From Bacteroidetes bacterium HGW-Bacteroidetes-4 (lineage in GTDB: Bacteria; Bacteroidota; Bacteroidia; Bacteroidales; SZUA-534): a stretch of 64,000 nt of DNA. Positions 7,906 through 16,048 of this stretch are shown here, in pieces (the first letter of the stretch is position 1; every line of letters begins with the position of its first letter). The notes below the pieces were generated by a model. That model was not told where the DNA came from and searched no databases. It was given only the letters and a program-made list of their open reading frames with translations. The stretch lies in contig PHDD01000017.1 in NCBI GenBank assembly GCA_002840905.1, positions 1 to 64,000 of the forward strand. The letters are read 5' to 3'. Position numbers and translations under genes: made by a program.

Positions 7906-9330
7906 ATGGAAAAAAAATACCCTCGTTTACAAATAGCCAAGTACGTTGCTGCTGATTATTTTTCGGCAATGGTGTCGTGGATTTTGTTTTATACCTTTCG
8001 GAAAAAAATAATTGTAGCACCATTATATGATAGTGTAGGCCAGGATTTGAACGATCCTACGCTAATTATGGGCATTGTTATTATTCCCTTGTTTTGGTTA
8101 CTTATTTATTACCTTTCGGGCGAATACCACAACATCTACAAAAAATCGCGGCTTCAGGAACTCGGACGAACTATTTTTATTACAACGCTGGGAGTTATTA
8201 TCATCTTCTTTATATTAATACTCGACGATACCATTATCTCATACAAAAATTATTACCAATCGTTTCTGTTTCTTTGGGGAGTGCATTTTTCCCTTACCTA
8301 TCTTCCCAGGCTTATATTTACAACCCGAACCATTCATAAACTCCACAATCATATAATTGGATTTCCCACATTGATTATTGGAAGCGATGAGCAGGCGCTG
8401 CAACTTTATAACGATCTGCAAAAGAAACCCAAATCAGCAGGAAACCAAATTGTTGGCTTTGTTACCATAAATGGTGGACCCAAAACTCCCTTAAGCAATC
8501 ACATTCCGCATCTTGGAAATCTCAACAACTTGATAGAGACCATTAACAATCAAAAAATTGAAGAAGTGATTATAGCTATAGAACCTTCGGAACGGGAAAA
8601 AATCCAGCAGATTTTAACCAAAACCAAAGCTACCAATGTGATGATAAAAGCTATTCCCGACCTGCTCAATATTCTATCAGGATCGGTTAAAATGTCTTCA
8701 CTCTTTGGAGTTCCCTTAATTGAACTTTCGCACGAGTTGATGCCTGCCTGGCAGGAGAATGTTAAACGAGTTATGGATGTAGTATTATCGTCAGTTGCTT
8801 TGGTGGTATTAAGTCCCTTCCTTTTAGTCTTGGCTATTGGCGTAAAACTTAGTTCAAAAGGTCCGGTTATATATTCTCATGAACGTGTTGGACGATTTGG
8901 CAAGCTTTTCAATATATACAAATTCAGGTCGATGTATACCGATGCTGAAATAAACGGACCGGCACTCAGTAGTAAAAACGATCCCAGAGTTACTCCATTC
9001 GGTCGGATGATGCGAAAAATGCGATTCGACGAATTACCGCAATTTTATAATGTATTGAAGGGAGATATGTCCATTGTTGGGCCGCGTCCCGAACGCCAGT
9101 ACTACATTCAACAAATTGTAGATAAAGCACCTTATTATTTATTACTTTTTAAAGTTCGTCCCGGAATTACCTCGTGGGGGCAGGTGAAGTTTGGCTATGC
9201 CGAAAATGTGGAAGAAATGATTGAACGTCTAAACTACGATATCATCTACCTTGAGAACATGTCAATTTATATCGATTTAAAAATTATGATTTACACCATA
9301 AAAACCATCATGGAAGCAAGTGGAAAATAA
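7906..9330 (+). CDS. Undecaprenyl-phosphate sugar phosphotransferase (exopolysaccharide polyprenyl glycosylphosphotransferase)
   Basis: Loads the first sugar phosphate of a surface glycan repeat onto undecaprenyl phosphate in the inner membrane (WbaP/WcaJ class). 474 residues: four membrane segments at about 14-30, 53-70, 90-108 and 116-134; a soluble Rossmann-like domain from 150 (LIIGSDEQALQLYNDL); then the catalytic bacterial sugar transferase domain from about 285, with its own hydrophobic segment (291-312), KFRSMYTDAE near 339-348, DELPQFYNVLKGDMS and VGPRPE near 378-398, and PGITSWGQV. All conserved blocks are present. The 218-base spacer before it (7688-7905) shows nothing convincing. 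The sugar transferred cannot be told from sequence. Confidence 0.92.
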   Translation: MEKKYPRLQIAKYVAADYFSAMVSWILFYTFRKKIIVAPLYDSVGQDLNDPTLIMGIVIIPLFWLLIYYLSGEYHNIYKKSRLQELGRTIFITTLGVIIIFFILILDDTIISYKNYYQSFLFLWGVHFSLTYLPRLIFTTRTIHKLHNHIIGFPTLIIGSDEQALQLYNDLQKKPKSAGNQIVGFVTINGGPKTPLSNHIPHLGNLNNLIETINNQKIEEVIIAIEPSEREKIQQILTKTKATNVMIKAIPDLLNILSGSVKMSSLFGVPLIELSHELMPAWQENVKRVMDVVLSSVALVVLSPFLLVLAIGVKLSSKGPVIYSHERVGRFGKLFNIYKFRSMYTDAEINGPALSSKNDPRVTPFGRMMRKMRFDELPQFYNVLKGDMSIVGPRPERQYYIQQIVDKAPYYLLLFKVRPGITSWGQVKFGYAENVEEMIERLNYDIIYLENMSIYIDLKIMIYTIKTIMEASGK

Positions 9331-9414
9331 GGAAAACACGGCTTCATCCTTACAAAAAAAAGCAACACTGATTTTAATCATCTGACAATAGTATTCCAGC
9401 GATTCTATAAATTT

Positions 9415-9422
9415 TATCTTTG
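9415..9422 (+). promoter_or_regulatory. Candidate -7 promoter element (TATCTTTG) for the CoA transferase
   Basis: Full TAnnTTTG match, 30 bases before ATG 9453. It overlaps the TTG at 9420 that would open the longest frame, so the ATG is preferred. No clear -33 TTG at standard spacing. Confidence 0.5.
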
Positions 9423-9452
9423 GCATCGATTTTTACTCAAAATAGACCAACT

Positions 9453-10760
9453 ATGCAACAAAGTTTAAAATTTGTCACTCCCCAGGAGGCTGTCAAAATT
9501 ATTAAATCGCACGACAGAATTCACATCCACAGCGTAGCCTGCGCACCACAAAAACTTATTGAAGCCATGTGTGAACGTGGGCGAAATAATGAATTCAAAA
9601 ACGTAAGAATCCAGCATCTACATACCGAAGGTCCGGCACCTTATGCGTCGGCTGAATTTGAAGGTGTTTTTCAGTTGGAAAGTTTTTTTGTGGGCCACAA
9701 TGTGCGTAAAGAAACCCAGGCCGGATATGCCGATTACATTCCTGTATTTTTACACGAAACGCAACGCTTAATCCGCGAAGGATACACCAAAGTAGATGTT
9801 GCCATGGTACAGGTTTCACCTCCCGATAAACACGGCTATGTTTCGCTGGGTACTTCGGTCGATGCCACGTTGGCGGCAGTTCAAACGGCAAATACGGTAA
9901 TTGGTGTTATAAACCCAAATATGCCCCGTGCTTTTGGCGATGCCATGATAAAAGCTTCGTGTATCGATATTTTCTGTTACGACGAAACACCTTTAATAGA
10001 GGCTCATTTTACCGAACCTACCGAAATTGAAGCGGCCATAGGCCGCAATGTAGCCGAACTAATTGACGATGGCGCAACGCTCCAAATGGGAATTGGAGCT
10101 ATTCCAAATGCCGTATTATCGCAATTAACAAATCATAAAAACCTGGGCATCCATACCGAAATGTTTGCTGACGGAATTTTACCTCTGGTGGAAAAAGGCG
10201 TGGTAAACGGGGCTATGAAAGGGATTGACCGTGGAAAAATGGTTTCCACTTTTTTAATGGGAAGCAAAAAACTGTACGATTTTGTCGATGATAATCCCGG
10301 AGTAGTGATGAAAGATGTAGGTTACACCAACGACATTACCATGATTGGACGTAATCCCAAAGTAACCGCAATTAATTCAGCCATTCAGGTCGATCTTACC
10401 GGACAGGTTTGTTCCGATTCTATTGGTACCAAACATTATTCAGGCGTTGGCGGACAAATTGATTTCATCCGAGGTGCATCTATGAGTCCTGGTGGAAAAC
10501 CCATTATTGCCATGCCGTCAGTAACCCAAAAGGGCGACAGTAAAATTGCACCCACCTTACATTTAGGTGCAGGAGTTGTAACTACCCGCTCAAACATGCA
10601 TTGGCTGGTAACTGAATTTGGTTCAGTAAACTTGTACGGTAAACCGCTTCAAGAACGCGCTCGATTAATTATTAGCATTGCTCATCCCGATCACCAGGAG
10701 GCGCTTGATAAAGCAGCCTTTGAAAGATTTGGCCCTCATTATCATTTCGTTTCAAAATAA
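9453..10760 (+). CDS. Acetyl-CoA hydrolase/transferase family CoA transferase
   Basis: Class I CoA transferase of the acetyl-CoA hydrolase / 4-hydroxybutyrate CoA transferase / succinate:acetate CoA transferase family. 435 residues. The N-terminal half has VSPPDKHGYVSLGTSVD; the C-terminal half has GIGAIPNAV (213-221), GIHTEMFADG with the expected catalytic glutamate near residue 236, and GGQIDFIRGASMSPGGKPII. The acyl donor and acceptor cannot be fixed from sequence; acetate, propionate, succinate and 4-hydroxybutyrate are all known in the family. The methylmalonyl-CoA mutase genes in this window make a propionate/succinate role plausible (inference). Start chosen at ATG 9453 on the promoter evidence. 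Confidence 0.9.
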   Translation: MQQSLKFVTPQEAVKIIKSHDRIHIHSVACAPQKLIEAMCERGRNNEFKNVRIQHLHTEGPAPYASAEFEGVFQLESFFVGHNVRKETQAGYADYIPVFLHETQRLIREGYTKVDVAMVQVSPPDKHGYVSLGTSVDATLAAVQTANTVIGVINPNMPRAFGDAMIKASCIDIFCYDETPLIEAHFTEPTEIEAAIGRNVAELIDDGATLQMGIGAIPNAVLSQLTNHKNLGIHTEMFADGILPLVEKGVVNGAMKGIDRGKMVSTFLMGSKKLYDFVDDNPGVVMKDVGYTNDITMIGRNPKVTAINSAIQVDLTGQVCSDSIGTKHYSGVGGQIDFIRGASMSPGGKPIIAMPSVTQKGDSKIAPTLHLGAGVVTTRSNMHWLVTEFGSVNLYGKPLQERARLIISIAHPDHQEALDKAAFERFGPHYHFVSK

Positions 10761-10913
10761 CAAACAATAGATAAGGATCCAGGGTTTACTATAGATTAAT
10801 GTAACCTTTGGCTCCTTTGGTCATATTTTGGTTATGTTTAGGAAACATAATATAAGCCTGTGCGTACATGCTCATATTAAAAAAAAATCTATCTTTAAAG
10901 AAATTCTTACGCG

Positions 10914-11444
10914 ATGAAGGCCAGTATTAAATTTATAGTACCTATAATTATTCTACTTGCAACTCCTGTTGTTATTGGTTTTTTTCAACCTGTTGAGCGG
11001 ATGGTAACCGCTACCTCGATGATAGACAAATTGTATTTTTTTATAATGGCCGATGTTACCAATCACTGGGAAGAACCCGCCTGGCGACACGATTTGGATA
11101 CGGTTATACAACAACGGGTGGTTGATGGGCAAGATGCCTGGATGGAATATTATACCAACGGGGACAGCATTATGTTGATAACCCAAAAAATTACAGAAAC
11201 CGATTATATTCGGATAATTTTTAAGGAAAACACCCCACAACTGATGCGTGTTATTACCCTTGCTGATTATAAGGGAAAAACCGCCATACGCATCTCAGAA
11301 GAAACCTACGAAAAAAATCCCATTACGCGATTTATAAATCTGTTTAACGATCCGGTAGAAAAACGCATTAAAAACTACCTGAACGATTTGAAAGAAAAAA
11401 ATAAACCAGATGAAAACAGTTCTGATGAAGAAACCAACTGGTAG
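10914..11444 (+). CDS. Membrane-anchored SRPBCC-like protein
   Basis: 176 residues beginning with a hydrophobic segment (residues 5-24) that reads as an N-terminal anchor or signal. The rest follows the strand and helix course of START/SRPBCC lipid- or ligand-binding folds: VTNHWEEPAWRHDLDTV, then WMEYYTNGDSIML, and a final TAIRISEETYEKNPITRFINLF leading into an amphipathic helix ending KNYLNDLKEKNK. The fold call is inference from pattern; no function is assigned. A near-consensus -7 element TATCTTTA lies at 10890-10897. A strong bidirectional terminator follows. Confidence 0.65.
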   Translation: MKASIKFIVPIIILLATPVVIGFFQPVERMVTATSMIDKLYFFIMADVTNHWEEPAWRHDLDTVIQQRVVDGQDAWMEYYTNGDSIMLITQKITETDYIRIIFKENTPQLMRVITLADYKGKTAIRISEETYEKNPITRFINLFNDPVEKRIKNYLNDLKEKNKPDENSSDEETNW

Positions 11445-11469
11445 CTTCTAAGGAAAACAGCATAAAAAT

Positions 11470-11498
11470 AAAAACCGGGTAATTACGACCCGGTTTTT
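11470..11498. terminator. Bidirectional terminator between two convergent genes
   Basis: 11-bp perfect stem (11470-11480 with 11488-11498, core ACCGGGT/ACCCGGT), 7-base loop, A run on one side and T run on the other. It separates the plus-strand gene ending at 11444 from the minus-strand peptidase ending at 11525. Confidence 0.9.
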
Positions 11499-11524
11499 AT
11501 TTTTATATATCACACTAGTTAAGC

Positions 11525-13615
11525 TTATTCCATCAACCAGGTATCGAGCCAGCCTTTAAATTCGCGTTGCCACAAAATACCATTTTGAGGTTTTACTACC
11601 CAATGGGTTTCTGAAGGGAAAAACAACATCTTACTTGGAATGCCCATCAATTGTGCCGAATTAAATGCAGCCATTCCTTGAGTGTAAGGAATCCGGTAAT
11701 CGTGTTCCCCCTGAATAAACATAATGGGAGTATCCCAGTTATGAACAAAATTATGGGGCGAACCGGCATACGATTTCATAGCAACATTATTTTCGGTTTC
11801 CCAGGGGGCCCCGCCTTTTTCCCAATTATCAAAAAACATTTCGTCGGTTGTCATGTATTCCATTTCGGAATTAAAAACCCCGCAATGCGAGATGAATGCT
11901 TTAAAACGCCCTTTGTGATTGCCGGCTAACCAGTTTACCGAAAAAGCCCCATAACTGGCTCCAATAGCTCCCAGGCGGTTTTCGTCGATAAACGGCTCAG
12001 TTTTAAATGCATCTATAGCACTAAGCAAATCGTTCATGGCTTGTCCGCTGTTGTCTTTACTAATTTGGTCAGTCCATTCCTGGCCCATGGTTAAAACACC
12101 CCTGCGGTTTGGTGCAATTACTACATAGCCATTCGATGCCATCTGACTGAAATTCCATCGGTAACTCCAGAACTGGCTTAAAGGCGACTGGGGCCCTCCT
12201 TCACAATAGAGTAAAGCCGGATATTTTTTCGAAGCATCAAAATGTGGCGGTAAAATTATCCATACCAGCATGTCTTTATTATCTGTGGTTTTTATCCATC
12301 GTTTTTCAACGGTTGGCATGGTTAACTGATCCAACAAATGTTTGTTCTCAAACGATATTTCCTTTGCTTCACCCGAAGTAGCATTTACTGAATAAATTTC
12401 AGCAGGTTTAGTCATACTTACGCGTTCTGCAATTAGTTTATCACCGACAACTGCCACAGAGTGGTAGTCGTGATCACCTTCGGTAATGGCTTGTATTTGC
12501 CCGGAGGCCATATTCATTGTAAAAATCTGAAAAGTAGCCTGCACTCCGGCAACAAAGTAAAGATTAGCTCCATCATTGGCCCATGAAAACCCCGATGGAC
12601 TATAGTCGAAGTTTTTGGTTAAATATTGTTTTTCATTGGTTTCCAGATTAAGCATAAATAATCGGTCTTTGTCGGCTTCAAACCCGGCTCGCTCCATGCT
12701 AAGCCAAAACATTTTTTTTCCGTCGGGCGAGAAAAATGGTGTCCGATCGTAACCTGGCATCCCTTCAGTAAGGTTTTGTGTTTTTTTTGATGCCAGATTG
12801 TATATATAAATATCAGAATTGGTGCTTAAGGAGTATGCTTTGCCTTTTAATTTTTTACAGGTGTAAGCTATCGACTTTCCATCGGGAGCCCAGCTAATTT
12901 CTTCAATTCCGCCAAAAGGCATTAAGGGTGTGTCAAAAGGTTCGCCAGGCATAATGTCGATAGGTGAAAGTAAGTTCAACCCATCGAATGAAGCCACAAA
13001 AATATGGCTGTAAAAACCATCTTCCCAGGAATCCCAATGGCGATACATTAAATCGTCAATTATTCGACCGTCGGCTTTGGGTAAATCGGGATAAATATCT
13101 ACAGTAGCCTTATCAATTTTCACATCCTGGGTAAACAATACTTTTTTTCCCAGCGGTGAAATAATAAAGTTGGTAATGTCGCCTGGTGCATCTGATAATT
13201 GATGTTTGTTGCTTCCATCAACTTGCATGGTCCAAAGTTGCATGGTTCCCGAAGAAGCCGATAAATACCAGATTTGTTTTCCGTTGGGATGCCAAACCGC
13301 ATTGTATTCGCTATAAGGTGTTTGGGTGATTTGTTTTTTGTTTGTACCATCGGTATTCATAACAAAAAGTTCCCGGTTGCTTTTGTTTTGTTCCACACTA
13401 AAGTAAGTTACACCATAAAGAATTTTTTCTCCATCGGGCGAAACCTGAACATCGCTTATGCGGCCAAACGCCCAAAGTATTTCCGGACTCATTATATCAG
13501 AAGTAAGGTTTACTGATGCTTTTTTTATCAACGGGGCATCGAGTTTCATGGGTTGTTCAAACTGGCATGCTGCCAGCAAAACGATTAATGCACTAATTAT
13601 TCCAAAGCTTTTCAT
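11525..13615 (-). CDS. S9 family peptidase lipoprotein (prolyl oligopeptidase / acylaminoacyl-peptidase type)
   Basis: Secreted serine peptidase. 696 residues. The N terminus is a lipoprotein signal (LIVLLAAC, cysteine 17), placing it in the envelope. Residues ~45-410 form a WD40-like/TolB beta-propeller with repeated SPDGKK-type motifs (VSPDGEKILY, FSPDGKKMFW). The C-terminal alpha/beta hydrolase domain carries the triad: Ser554 in GASYGA, Asp639 in GEHDYR, and His671 in ETHWV. All catalytic residues are present. A TACCTTTA element (one off consensus) lies on the minus strand at 13674-13681. Substrate is likely short peptides, from family knowledge. Confidence 0.93.
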   Translation of the reverse strand: MKSFGIISALIVLLAACQFEQPMKLDAPLIKKASVNLTSDIMSPEILWAFGRISDVQVSPDGEKILYGVTYFSVEQNKSNRELFVMNTDGTNKKQITQTPYSEYNAVWHPNGKQIWYLSASSGTMQLWTMQVDGSNKHQLSDAPGDITNFIISPLGKKVLFTQDVKIDKATVDIYPDLPKADGRIIDDLMYRHWDSWEDGFYSHIFVASFDGLNLLSPIDIMPGEPFDTPLMPFGGIEEISWAPDGKSIAYTCKKLKGKAYSLSTNSDIYIYNLASKKTQNLTEGMPGYDRTPFFSPDGKKMFWLSMERAGFEADKDRLFMLNLETNEKQYLTKNFDYSPSGFSWANDGANLYFVAGVQATFQIFTMNMASGQIQAITEGDHDYHSVAVVGDKLIAERVSMTKPAEIYSVNATSGEAKEISFENKHLLDQLTMPTVEKRWIKTTDNKDMLVWIILPPHFDASKKYPALLYCEGGPQSPLSQFWSYRWNFSQMASNGYVVIAPNRRGVLTMGQEWTDQISKDNSGQAMNDLLSAIDAFKTEPFIDENRLGAIGASYGAFSVNWLAGNHKGRFKAFISHCGVFNSEMEYMTTDEMFFDNWEKGGAPWETENNVAMKSYAGSPHNFVHNWDTPIMFIQGEHDYRIPYTQGMAAFNSAQLMGIPSKMLFFPSETHWVVKPQNGILWQREFKGWLDTWLME

Positions 13616-13736
13616 AGTTTTTTATTTAGTATGATTATTTCTCAATTAGAAAGGTTTTTAAAACTGAAAGGATTAAAGGTACAAACATGCATTCGTTTCC
13701 CAAAATTTTAATTGGTTCAAACAGGGCAAATAAAAA

Positions 13737-13764
13737 AAAGCCGTCTGAACCCTCAGACGGCTTT
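13737..13764 (-). terminator. Rho-independent terminator of the cDPG-synthetase-like gene
   Basis: 12-bp perfect stem (AAAGCCGTCTGA at 13737-13748 pairing with 13753-13764), 4-base loop. On the minus strand it is followed by a run of U encoded by A at 13732-13739. It begins 21 bases past the stop of the upstream minus-strand gene. Confidence 0.88.
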
Positions 13765-13785
13765 CTTATAAAATCCGGCTATAAA

Positions 13786-15126
13786 TTATTTTAGTTTATG
13801 TTTAGCCAAAAAATCGGTTAACAAACCATCGAGATTAGGTTCGCCAATCTCTTGTAAATCGTAATAAACACGTGTATTGGGTTTGTTAATTTTAACTATG
13901 CGGTTCAAGTCGATGGGAGTTCCAATAATTACTGAATCGCAATCGGTATTGTTGATGGTTTTTTCCAGGTCGCGCAATTGTTCTTCTCCATAACCCATGG
14001 CTGGGAGTAAAGTTCCAATATTTGGATAAATACGGAAAGTTTCGGCCAGTTTTCCAACAGCAAAAGGTCGTGGGTCAATCAATTCAGCAGCACCAAATTT
14101 TCGTGCAGCAATAATTCCTGCGCCCAGTTTCATCTCGCCGTGGGTTAAGGTGGGTCCATCTTCGACCACCAACACCCGTTTACCTCGAATGAGTTCCGGG
14201 TTGTCAACTTTTATGGGCGATGCTCCGTCGATAACTATTGCTTTAGGATTTACCTTTGCAATACTTTCACGCACTATCTGAATTCCTTCGGGCGATGCCG
14301 AATCCATTTTGTTAATAACAATGGCATCGGCAATTCTCATATTTACTTCGCCGGGATAATAAGACAGTTCATGACCAGGACGATGCGGATCGGCAACTGT
14401 AATGGTTAAATCAGAAACATAAAATGGAAAATCGTTATTTCCACCATCCCATAAAATAACATCACATCCATCGGGATCTTTTTCAGCTGCGCGAACAATA
14501 GCTTCGTAATCAACACCAGCATAAATTACATTTCCGCGTACAACATGAGGTTCATATTCCTCCATTTCTTCCACAGTACATTTGTGTTTGGCTAAATCAT
14601 CAACTTTGGCAAAACGTTGCACTTTTTGAGCGTTCAAATCGCCGTAAGGCATCGGGTGGCGAATGGCAACAACTTTTAGGCCTTTAGCCATAAGGTATTC
14701 AATAACTTTGCGCGAAGTTTGACTTTTTCCGCATCCGGTGCGGGTAGCCACAACTGCAATTACCGGTTTAGTACTTTTTACCTGAGTTTGACCAGGACCA
14801 AGCAAACCAAAATTGGCACCTGCAGCATTAACAATGGAACTGATTTCCATTACTCTTTGATAAGGAACATCGCTGTATGAAAATATACAGGTGTGAACAT
14901 TGAGTTCTTTAATGAGTCGGGGTAAATCCTGCTCTGCGTAAATAGGAATACCGGAGGGATATAATTTTCCGGCTAATTCAGTCGGATATTTACGACCATC
15001 AATATCGGGAATTTGAGCCGCGGTAAAAGCAACGACGTTGTACGATTCGTTATCGCGGTAATAGGTGTTAAAATTGTGAAAATCGCGGCCAGCCGCGCCA
15101 ATAATAATGACATTCTTTTTCGACAT
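13786..15126 (-). CDS. Cyclic 2,3-diphosphoglycerate synthetase-like P-loop NTPase
   Basis: 446 residues. The N-terminal ~115 residues are Rossmann-like (MSKKNVIIIGAAGRDFHNFN); a P-loop NTPase domain follows with ATRTGCGKSQTS (GCGKS 131-135), ILWDGGNNDFPFY and VINKMDSASPEG, which is NKxD-like. This arrangement is that of the family named for the archaeal cyclic 2,3-diphosphoglycerate synthetase, an osmolyte and thermoprotectant enzyme of methanogens. Bacterial members are widespread but their reaction is not established, so the name should be read as family only. The start is unusually well marked: GGAGGA lies 5-10 bases before ATG 15126, rare in this window. It is a single-gene unit with its own terminator. 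Confidence 0.8.
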   Translation of the reverse strand: MSKKNVIIIGAAGRDFHNFNTYYRDNESYNVVAFTAAQIPDIDGRKYPTELAGKLYPSGIPIYAEQDLPRLIKELNVHTCIFSYSDVPYQRVMEISSIVNAAGANFGLLGPGQTQVKSTKPVIAVVATRTGCGKSQTSRKVIEYLMAKGLKVVAIRHPMPYGDLNAQKVQRFAKVDDLAKHKCTVEEMEEYEPHVVRGNVIYAGVDYEAIVRAAEKDPDGCDVILWDGGNNDFPFYVSDLTITVADPHRPGHELSYYPGEVNMRIADAIVINKMDSASPEGIQIVRESIAKVNPKAIVIDGASPIKVDNPELIRGKRVLVVEDGPTLTHGEMKLGAGIIAARKFGAAELIDPRPFAVGKLAETFRIYPNIGTLLPAMGYGEEQLRDLEKTINNTDCDSVIIGTPIDLNRIVKINKPNTRVYYDLQEIGEPNLDGLLTDFLAKHKLK

Positions 15127-15174
15127 AAGTCCTCCGTTTTATATTTTTATTGATATTAAAGTGATTGTTTCGAA

Positions 15175-15182
15175 CAAATTTA
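15175..15182 (-). promoter_or_regulatory. Candidate -7 promoter element (TAAATTTG) for the cDPG-synthetase-like gene
   Basis: Full TAnnTTTG match on the minus strand, 49 bases before ATG 15126. A CAA (minus-strand TTG) sits at 15209-15211, 26 bases away, slightly longer than usual. Confidence 0.4.
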
Positions 15183-15323
15183 GTTTTTTTGCAGCCATCT
15201 TTAAAGAGCAATAAATATGTTAAGCAAAATATATTTACCTGTTATTATTCAGTTTAAAGCGGGTATTTTAAAACATCCTTTCGGTTTTATTGTATTAAAT
15301 GCAATGTACCTATAAGAAATTGC

Positions 15324-15938
15324 ATGAATGTTTTAGCTCATTTGTATCTGTCCCGAACCATCGATGAATCGATGTTGGGAAACTTTATGGGAGATTTTGT
15401 TAAAGGGAACCAGTTAAATCTTTATCCGGAATCTATCAGGCAAGGTATTATTTTGCATCGTCAGATTGATAGTATTACTGATAGACACGACAGTCATAAA
15501 CAAAGTCGGGATCGCTTTCGCGAAAAGTACCGATTGCATTCTGGTATTGTAGTCGATATAATTTACGATCATTTTTTGGCCAGGCATTGGGAAACCTATC
15601 ATCACGAAACGCTCCATGACTTTGCACAACAGGTTTATGCTTATATAAAACAAAACGACAGCCGTTTGCCGGAACGGCTTAAGGAAATGGCTGGTTTTAT
15701 GATTCGGAACAACTGGTTAGAGCTTTATGCAACAAGCAAAGGAATTGAGTGGGTTCTTTCCGGTATGGCACACAGAACTTCAGTTCCCAATGAAGTTGCT
15801 TTTGCCATGGCGGTTCTGAAAAAGGATTACAAACAATTAAACAATGAATTTGAAATGGTGTTTACTACTTTGAATGATTCACTTAGAAATGTATCATTTC
15901 ATACGGTGGTTGAGTCAAATTTTGATATTCAGACCTGA
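15324..15938 (+). CDS. Acyl carrier protein phosphodiesterase-like protein (AcpH family)
   Basis: AcpH removes the 4'-phosphopantetheine group from acyl carrier protein. The 204 residues match the family from the first codon: MNVLAHLYLS, NFMGDFVKG near 21-29, RQGIILHRQIDSITD, and VDIIYDHFLARHW. These histidine and aspartate blocks are the metal-binding HD-like core. Length is normal. Starts at ATG 15324. No operon partner. Many bacteria carry AcpH-like proteins whose activity on ACP has not been shown, so the reaction is family inference. Confidence 0.88.
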   Translation: MNVLAHLYLSRTIDESMLGNFMGDFVKGNQLNLYPESIRQGIILHRQIDSITDRHDSHKQSRDRFREKYRLHSGIVVDIIYDHFLARHWETYHHETLHDFAQQVYAYIKQNDSRLPERLKEMAGFMIRNNWLELYATSKGIEWVLSGMAHRTSVPNEVAFAMAVLKKDYKQLNNEFEMVFTTLNDSLRNVSFHTVVESNFDIQT

Positions 15939-15961
15939 CAGATTCAACAAATAAGCACAGA

Positions 15962-15995
15962 TTGTTTTTTTTTTAACAAAAACATTTTAGCTTTG
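15962..15995 (+). promoter_or_regulatory. Bacteroidetes promoter (TTG / TAGCTTTG) for the TPR lipoprotein
   Basis: TAGCTTTG at 15988-15995 is a full -7 match; TTG at 15962-15964 is 23 bases upstream. Predicted start near 16001 gives a leader of about 48 bases. Confidence 0.5.
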
Positions 15996-16048
15996 TAAAA
16001 TCGTAAAAAAAGTAAATTATTAACGATAAATCAACTAATTAGGCAATT

